Translations under genes and position numbers: made by a program
Shown: positions 57,431-64,000 of the stretch, one piece after another
How the letters are laid out: each line of letters begins with the position of its first letter
Position numbering within the stretch: position 1 is the stretch's first letter
Assembly: GCA_029204225.1 (NCBI GenBank)
Contig: CM055100.1
Location: 31,565,592-31,629,591 of the forward strand
Length of the DNA stretch: 64,000 bases
From: Diphasiastrum complanatum
Lineage: Eukaryota; Streptophyta; Lycopodiopsida; Lycopodiales; Lycopodiaceae
Direction: 5' to 3'
Notes under the pieces: generated by a model
What the model saw: the letters and a program-made list of their open reading frames with translations, nothing else
The model's database searches: none
Told to the model about the DNA's origin: nothing

Positions 57431-59040
57431 TGATAGAAATTGCCTATTGTACCAATTTGGACAGTAGAGGCATTTGAAGCATTTGAAAAATTGAAAAAAG
57501 CTTTAGCTTTTGCACTGATACTATGAGCTCTAATTTGGACAATTGAGTTTCATGTTCATACTGATGTATCAAAATATGCCATTGGATCAGTTTTGACACT
57601 ACCAAGTGAATACAAGGAGGATCATCCTATTAGGTTTGCAAGTCGATAGCTTACAGATCCTGAAAAGAATTATTCGACAACCGAACGTGAAGAGTTGGCC
57701 ATGATTTTTTTTGTTAAGAAGTTTCGACATTATCTATTGGCAACACATTTTGTATTTTATATTGATCATCAACCGTTACTTTATTTGGTACACAAGACAT
57801 GTAACATGAGCATATTGCAAGATGGCTACTTCTATTGACCGAATTTGATTTTCGGGTTGTGGTTCGAAAGGGTAAACAACATTATCTCGTCGACCATGTC
57901 TCAAAGATTGAATCAGCACCAATTAATACTGAAGTGGATGATGAATTACCAGATGCTGCATTGTTTTATGTTGAAGCAGTACCTAAGTGGGTAGCAGATA
58001 TTGTTGAATATCTGATGCTAGGCCAACCTAATGATTTCTTGACAAAACTACAAAAGAGACCATTGATTCTTAAGGCATAACCTTATCAATTGATTGCTGG
58101 ACATTTGTATCACCAAGGAATGGATGATATTTTGTGAAGATGTGTTTTGCCGCATGAAGTACTTGAACTTATCATGTTTTCACATGATGGCATGGGCGGA
58201 GGACATTTTTCAACAGATATCATTCTTTGCAAACTTTTACAATCAGAGTGTTGGTGGCCTACACTTCATAAAGATACAAAGAAATATATTCAGTCATGTG
58301 ATGTTTGTCAACGAGCATGTCATTCTACACGACAGAATTATGAACCTTTACATCCAGTTTTATTGCAAGCACTGTTCGAGAAATGGGGCCTTGACTATGT
58401 TGGTCCTATTCATCCTGCGACAAGAGTATCTCAAGCTAGATATATCATTGTTCCAACTGATTATATGACCAAGTGGATTGAAACAAAAGCAGTTCGAGTT
58501 GCAGATGCAAAATCCACGGATAAGTTTCTTTATGAGCATATTATTATTAGGTTTGGATGTCCTATTGAGATCGTAAGTGATCGCAAAACACATTTTGTGA
58601 ATGAAACAATAAAGTGTCTGTTGAAAGACTTTTTTTTATTATTCATCAGTTTAGTACTCTGTATTACTCAAGGGGTAATGGTCAAGTTGAATCTTTCAAC
58701 AAGATTCTCTACAACATTATGACTAAAAAGTTTCGAAGCAAGTCGTTTTGATTGGGAACATAAACTTCATGCAGCATTGTGGGCATTCTAGACACAGCTT
58801 ATAAAGGTAGTATGAATCAAACACCATTCCAGCTTGTCTATGGTCAAGATGTAGTTATGCTGATTGAATTCTTGATACATCTTTATGCATAGCAGCAATG
58901 GAATGGTTGGATGAAGCGAAATTCTTATAGATGTGTAAAACTTTGTGAAACCAGATTGATGGCAGTTCATGCATTAGCAGCAAAGAAAGCCCGCCGTCTC
59001 AAGGCATGGCACGATCACCGTGATTACACAAAAAAGATCT
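57431..59040 (+). pseudogene. Gypsy RNase H and integrase, broken
   Basis: RNase H: FEAFEKLKKAL, HTDVSKYAIGSVL (first Asp), YSTTEREELAMI (Glu) and YIDHQPLLYL (Asp), with two in-frame stops. From 57835: a linker frame. 58147-58722: integrase with an HHCC zinc finger (GGGHFSTDII ... CDVCQRAC), KWGLDYVGPI (first catalytic Asp), EIVSDRKTHF (second Asp) and, after a frameshift near 58635, RGNGQVESFNK (Glu). Further pieces (PFQLVYGQDVV, KKARRLKAWHDHRDY) continue to about 59030. No chromodomain was seen. It probably belongs with the RT at 51545-52380. Confidence 0.85.
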
Positions 59041-60170
59041 GAAGAAATGAGATCATCCACCTCAAATTTCTTTATATTGAGTTTGGCGAAGGTTCTTTTC
59101 TAGAGTTACTATCTGTTTTGCGGTTACGCGAATGTTCAGTAACTTACCATTTTGGAAACCTTCTCTGAGCATCTTATAGCCTTTATGAACCTTTGTCGAC
59201 CTGCCAGATGGATTTAGAATGCCCAAGTTAGGTTGGACATAGGTTCAGATCTCCAAAATTTGTATTTATTACAGTATCTAGGCGAAGGATGTTCTTAGGC
59301 GAATGTTAAACCTTCGTTGGATCTTGAAAACCTTCGCTGAATCAAAATGACGGCTATTTGATTGAATCTATCCAAGAGCCTACCATCCATTCCACCGCTC
59401 CACAACTTCTTGATGGTTGGTAACCTCAAGGAGGGCATTTCATCCCAGATCCTACACTGCATTGTAGAGTCCAACTACAAGTTAGGATCCAAATCATTAG
59501 AGCCTTATGACTGGTTCAAAACGGTATTTGGAGAGTTGAAGAGAGCTATCAAGAGCAATTCCAAACAATAGTTTTCTTCTGGGCTCCTTCTCTCCTCCCT
59601 TGTTGTTTCGTACTTAGACAACAAAATTCATGGGTTTCATGCTGACTCCGTGTTGTCTGTCTATGAAGACTGACAAGCCGAATCCTCCTAGCAAGCTTCC
59701 AGTTCTCATAGTCGCCGTCATGTACTTAGCGAAGTCGTTGTTCCTGACTCACCTCCTGCGTCATGTCACCGTACTAGGCAAACATCTTCAGCTGCGCTTT
59801 CACTCCCTACTGCAACTCACACTGAACCGCCTATCTCCAATCCAATGATGCTTCCCTCGCCTCAGCTTTCTCACAGGGTCAGTTTGTGAACATTGGAGGT
59901 ACCATTCCAATCAAAGCTGCCCAAGCCACCTCAACGAGCAATTTCACCAAACACGCAAGCATTTATGGGTATGTTGATGCTTCCAATCTCTTAGGGCTAG
60001 ATGAAATTTTTGAGATGCCTCAGAATCTTGGACCCTTTGATTCCCAATCCCTTGGAAAATGATTTGATCATTTTCATGACGCTGCGAATGTTTTTGATTT
60101 ATCCTTTCAGATCAGTCAACAAGATCAAGCAGATCAGGCACCAGATACCATCAGGGTCGTCCATGTAGTT
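59041..60170. other. No gene recognised; short unknown frames
   Basis: A plus-strand frame at 59362-59571 and an open stretch at about 59860-60165 (containing FVNIGGTIPIKAAQ and LLGLDEIFEMPQNL, one stop) show no family I know. They could be a gypsy 3' extra region or an unrelated fragment. Confidence 0.35.
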
Positions 60171-60177
60171 AAATCAC

Positions 60178-60450
60178 CCTCACATTTTGGGAAAATGCAA
60201 AAAATTGACACTGTTGAAAATAGTTGAACTATTGAACTATGCTGAAGTGTCGCTTTTTGGGAAAAGTTGACACTGTCACATTTTGGGAAAAGTCGACACT
60301 GTCGCATTTCAGAAAAAGCCGACATTGTTAAAAAACATAGTTCATTTCTACAGACTATAGCGACACTTAGTGTATTTCTGTAGACTGTTACGACACTTAG
60401 TTTATTTCTGCATATTGTTGTGAGACTTAGTGTAATTTTGCAAAGTTGTT
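60178..60450. repeat. Two adjacent minisatellites
   Basis: The first has about four units of ~26 bp built on cacattttgggaaaag plus t(c)gacactgt (at 60178, 60248, 60274 and 60300). The second has three units of ~31 bp with gacacttagtgtatttctg (from about 60358). The phrase gacactgtcgcat also occurs, reversed, in the copia-C type LTRs (gtgtcgcattttt near 7169), hinting at an LTR origin. Confidence 0.7.
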
Positions 60451-62002
60451 CTAAATGCTAATTCGTGGAAGTTCTTGAAGATGGCCAGGTCTTCAATGAT
60501 CTTCAAATTATTGAACTTAACATTTGAACTTCAAATATGATAGGATTGGTTACCCTTTTCTAGAAATCAGTCAGAAGCCTGTTGTAGATGTTCTTCAAAT
60601 TATTTGGTTGTCTAAGTTATGATTCCTGAAGGTATCAGATGAGCAGACATAGAACCAAAGTTGGTTTCACTTGGCCTAGATCAATGATCAATAAATGTGC
60701 AGGAAGAATCTTGAAATAGAAATTAGTCATTCACCAAGGAGACAACTGTGGACTTAATTTCCAACAGTCTGTCTATCTACCCTCGATTTTCGAACATACA
60801 CTTCCAAGAGTCAACTTTAAATATAATATTGCAGTACGCAGGACCAAGCTTTTTTGATCCGGGATCAAATTTAATTCAATCCTTACTTCACATGAATGCG
60901 CACGTCACTGATTCTATATGATAACATATGCACAAGAGATATCTTTACATCATGATTACTCACGTCTTTTAAGGTTTCAACTGGTCTTTCCAAAAGACTA
61001 CTCACATAGATTCAAATCTTCAAGGATTTTCTTCAGATAATAACTTCTCCTCTATAAATCCAGTGACTGATCCATAAAAATGTTTCAGTTCCAATTCTCG
61101 TTCACTCAACTTCGATCCACCAAGATAGCTGAACGCTTTGTTAATAGAGGTGGACATATCGTTTGAAGACGGGTGGTTACGGTGCTAGATGTACATGAAG
61201 ACTCATGCATTACCCCAAAAGTTCTCCTTTCGTTAATTATTTTGCAGATGTGGAGGAAGTTTCCTCTAGAAAAACTGACCGTGAGCCACCTAAACAGGCT
61301 GCTCCATCAGAAATAATTAATCCTTGGCTTCAAGAACTTCGAGCGTTCCAAGTGTTACCCATTCCGTTAATTATCTGTGCAAGTTTATCCATATATAGTT
61401 TAATCATGTTACTATATCACGGAATCTGCTGAATGTAATGCTTTTGTATAAATATACATACAGAAAACTTGTGTTATCAATCCATCTTGATGTCGTTCGA
61501 AATCTTTGTTGTTGTCATCTTATTCATCAGAACGATCGGCATAGGTGAATTCCAGGGAGAACTCACGGAAAATCTTGTAGTTTGGTGGTTTCGAAAAAAT
61601 CATCGGTGATGGCTACGTTATTCACTATGTGGACAGTCGTTTGGAACAACGGGACTTGCAAGGGATTTGCAAAGAGCAGTGACAGAGAACCATAGCAATT
61701 CATAGGAGACAAATTGGTTGAAAACGGAAAAAATTTGGAAAATTTTCAGTTTTGTGGGGTGTTGACAGATTTCTCAAAAAATCAGCTTGTTTGAAGTCGA
61801 TGCTGCACCAAATTGAAAGTTGTGAATTGCATTTGAAAGGTAGAGGTAGGGCAACATCTGTGGAGTTGTGAACTGCAAGAGAAACCACAAGAAATTGTGG
61901 TGTAAAAAGCCCAAAGGTCAGGGGGCTCTTGATACCCAGAGCCCCCTTCTACAGAAATGTATGTTTGATTACCTGAGATAATTATAGAGTGTTGTCTGTC
62001 AG
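60451..62002. other. No gene recognised; TATA-like site
   Basis: TATAAAT at about 61054 and TATAAATATA near 61449 are TATA-like. Short frames at 61083-61168 and 61205-61432 show no known domain. Exons upstream of the H3-like exon would be expected here, but I could not find the N-terminal half of an H3 fold. Confidence 0.4.
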
Positions 62003-62340
62003 GTTCACACCTGGAGCATTGCAGTGTTTGCAGGAGTCCGCGGAGGACTATTTGGCTCTTTTTTTTGAGGATTCTTTTTTGCTTTTCATCCATGCCAAGC
62101 GAGTGACCATACTGCCCAAAGATTTTCAAATCCTAATTAGAATGAGGGAGAGATTTTGTAGACTTCACAAGGGTGAACCCGATGCTCCTCGGGACAAACC
62201 CCTTGATAGGACCAACCTACCCACCAAGAAGCCTCACAAGCAACCTGCCCCCAGAAGGAGCAAGCCATCCTCTTCTCAGGCTCCCAAAAAGGTCCAACGT
62301 ATGACCCTCCAAGCTTCCACATCTGGAGGTGGTGGAATTG
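62003..62340 (+). pseudogene. Histone H3-fold exon with basic C-terminal extension
   Basis: After an acceptor (TGTCTGTCAG) at 62002 the frame reads RFTPGALQCLQESAEDYLAL, then FFED, IHAKRVTILPKDFQ and IRMRER. This follows the second half of the H3 histone fold (helix 2, loop 2, helix 3), including the IHAKRVTI-PKD signature. The first half of H3 was not found. Instead of ending a few residues later as H3 does, the frame goes on for ~55 residues rich in Lys, Pro, Arg and Ser (KKPHKQPAPRRSKPSSSQAP), then Gly. A donor after GGAG at 62329 could join it in phase to the next exon at 62440. Divergence from canonical H3 is large. It could be a CENH3-like variant, a pseudogene or a captured domain. Confidence 0.6.
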
Positions 62341-62429
62341 TAAATATTATAGCTCTTGATACGTGGTTGATTCAGCCACAAAAATTTTGGACATTTCCTC
62401 CATACTCTCATGCCTCCTCTCATTAATGT

Positions 62430-63533
62430 CAAACATGTAGCATATCTAGATTCTGATGATTATTTAAAGTTTGAGAAAGATATTTCAGATGCGATAGATA
62501 GTATCTACATGCCAATCCTCTTCCAAATAGAAGAGATTGGTTTTACTCTTAAGTTTAGGATTCCAGATTGCTTGCAGATAAAGGATAGAAGGGCCTCTAT
62601 TAGTGATCCAGTGATTAAGGCTGGTTTCCCCTTACTGCATATGATATAGCAAGGGATTTCATGAAAGAAGTGGCGCTTTTCAACAATTCTTTCCTGCAAG
62701 GCATCAAGGACAACAACGACACTTTGTCAGACTGTATCCTTGGTGCTTGCTCACCTGCTGTGAAGTTTTTGTTGATGCCATGTCATACCAAGTATGTCTA
62801 TCTCTTTACTTGTCAAATTCATTACTTGTCTACTTCTTTACTTGTAATTATTGTTCGTTTATCTAATGAAATTCTTCATGATTTTTTGTTGTGATCATTG
62901 GAGCTTAATTGTAATTTCTGTAAAATCACAGACAATAATATCATAAATATTTTCTGTGTAAAGATGAATTCTGCCAGCAACACAAATAAGGATATTGACT
63001 CGCTGCTGCCGAAGATATGTAAATATTTTTCAATAGAGAATCCCATGGCAGGGAAATGTGAAATTGTGAGCATTGAGATAATCATTGAACATTTCTGGTG
63101 TATTTTTGTTTATCATCATTGTTAAGCATCAGTACCTTCATCCCATTATTAATCAATTGAATGTATTGCAGACATCCCAGCAAAGTGACTCATTTAGCTG
63201 TGCGTGGTATACTCTATACAATGCAAAGTTATTTTTTCAGTGGTACAATCTTCAGGAGGATGTTGATATCTCAAAGGTGAGTTATTAGCTCTTTCTATTT
63301 TATCTTTATGTAAACTATTGTTTGTTATTAATATTCATCTAACACAGTGCTTATTGCAGTTTGCCCTCGGTGATTATACTGCTAACGAAGTGTACAGATT
63401 TCGACAGGAGATCATTCTTAGTCTATTGGCCAGGTCAACTGTTGGACCAAAGACTGATGTTGGGCCGTCTAAGCCAAACGATGTTCATATTTTAAATGAG
63501 ACTGGGCAATTTGTAAATTCCCAAGCTGAATAG
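62430..63533 (+). pseudogene. Ulp1/SENP-like C48 cysteine peptidase, intron-containing, possibly degenerate
   Basis: C48 peptidases cleave SUMO or related tags. Pieces: 62440-62650 acidic region; 62650-62789 (FMKEVALFNNSFLQGIKDNN, LSDCILG, FLLMPCHT); then HWSLIVI (catalytic His-Trp) at about 62894; NTNKDIDSLLPKICKYFSI at 62978-63038; exon 63172-63276 with TSQQSDSFSCAWYTLYNA (oxyanion Gln, catalytic Cys); exon 63360-63533 ending at TAG. Introns 63066-63171 and 63277-63359 have GT-AG ends and matching phase 0. Oddities: a 1-bp frame break near 62625; the intron after CHT (62789) would need an acceptor reading GA instead of AG before HW; and the catalytic Asp is not evident. It is either a decaying gene or one I cannot fully resolve. 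Confidence 0.55.
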
Positions 63534-64000
63534 ATAGACATATAAACATATAGAAATAGAATTATAGAGATATAGACATACAGAAACAAAATCATTTGAA
63601 CAGATGTACAAAATTCCCAAATTCGGACGATCTTTTATTGAATACATATACCAATTTGTACAATTGAATGTATGGATTTTCATTGTTCTTCTACAATGTT
63701 AATATTTGTTGGAAGATCCTTGCAGGTGTTTGTGTTTTCTTGTCTTTTTCGTATCTACATGAAAGATAAACAACTTGTTAATTTCTCTATTCTCTAATAA
63801 AGTTACATATATGATCATTGATTGATTTACAAATCAGATTAAAATCTTACGAGCTTTCCATTTATAATGGATTCTGAAGTGTTTTGGTAGAAATTAATTG
63901 TGCATTAAGTCCAGCTCTTGTCTGATATAACTCAAGCTCCAATGATCCTCCACTATAATTGTAGTTAGCATATCTTCATCGTTGAAAATGTGGACTTCTT
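63534..64000. other. Downstream flank, no gene recognised
   Basis: A short ATAGACATA-type degenerate repeat at 63532-63590 follows the stop codon. AATAAAG at about 63797 could be a poly(A) signal. Nothing else was recognised to the window edge. Confidence 0.4.

Noticed and set aside
61782-62322. Minus-strand frames opposite the H3-like exon
   Set aside because: They are shadows of the plus-strand coding sequence; the plus frame has the histone motif and the splice signals.

Overview
The window is nuclear DNA of a land plant, almost certainly from a large, transposon-rich genome. The basis is dense nested LTR retrotransposons of both Ty1/copia and Ty3/gypsy type, primer-binding sites matching plant initiator tRNA-Met, and one intact gene of the plant-specific ERD15/CID1 family with typical plant introns. 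I cannot name the species; nothing decides between a seed plant and a fern or other spore-bearing plant.

Layout. 1-8.3 kb: two nested retroelements. Copia-A (minus strand, cut by the window edge) abuts a gypsy integrase fragment. That fragment is split by a complete insertion of copia-C (2924-7360, minus), which has terminal repeats and a 5-bp target duplication. 8.3-12.9 kb: the one convincing host gene, an ERD15-like gene with a tRNA-derived SINE head upstream, an ABRE, a spliced leader with three small upstream ORFs, two coding exons and tandem repeats downstream. 12.9-16.2 kb: nothing recognised. 16.2-31 kb: remnants of copia-C-type LTRs, copia-B (sister of A), copia-H1, copia-D (sister of C, carrying a 381-bp TIR element) and copia-F. 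31.4-48.1 kb: a pair of long inverted repeat arms (about 2.6 kb each). The right arm is split by copia-I. Between the arms lie a gypsy gag fragment, copia-H2, an unexplained 321-codon open frame and copia-E. 48.4-50.7 kb: copia-G with its 3' LTR. 51.5-59 kb: a gypsy element of the Tat/Athila type, broken between reverse transcriptase and RNase H by about 5 kb that holds a back-to-back patchwork of copia and gypsy pieces, including one in-frame gypsy-copia chimeric ORF. 60-64 kb: two minisatellites, then an exon coding for part of a histone H3 fold and, just after it, exons of a Ulp1/SENP-like (C48) cysteine peptidase.

How it works together. Most sequence is dead retrotransposon: premature stops, frameshifts and missing parts are everywhere, and several stops sit where the family has Arg, as expected from C-to-T decay of CGA codons. 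Only the ERD15-like gene has intact coding exons with compatible splice phases. The H3-fold/Ulp1 region has two introns with perfect phases but also apparent frame breaks. It is either a decaying gene or a gene whose full exon structure I could not resolve. All element names (A-I, arm 1/2) are local labels for this window.
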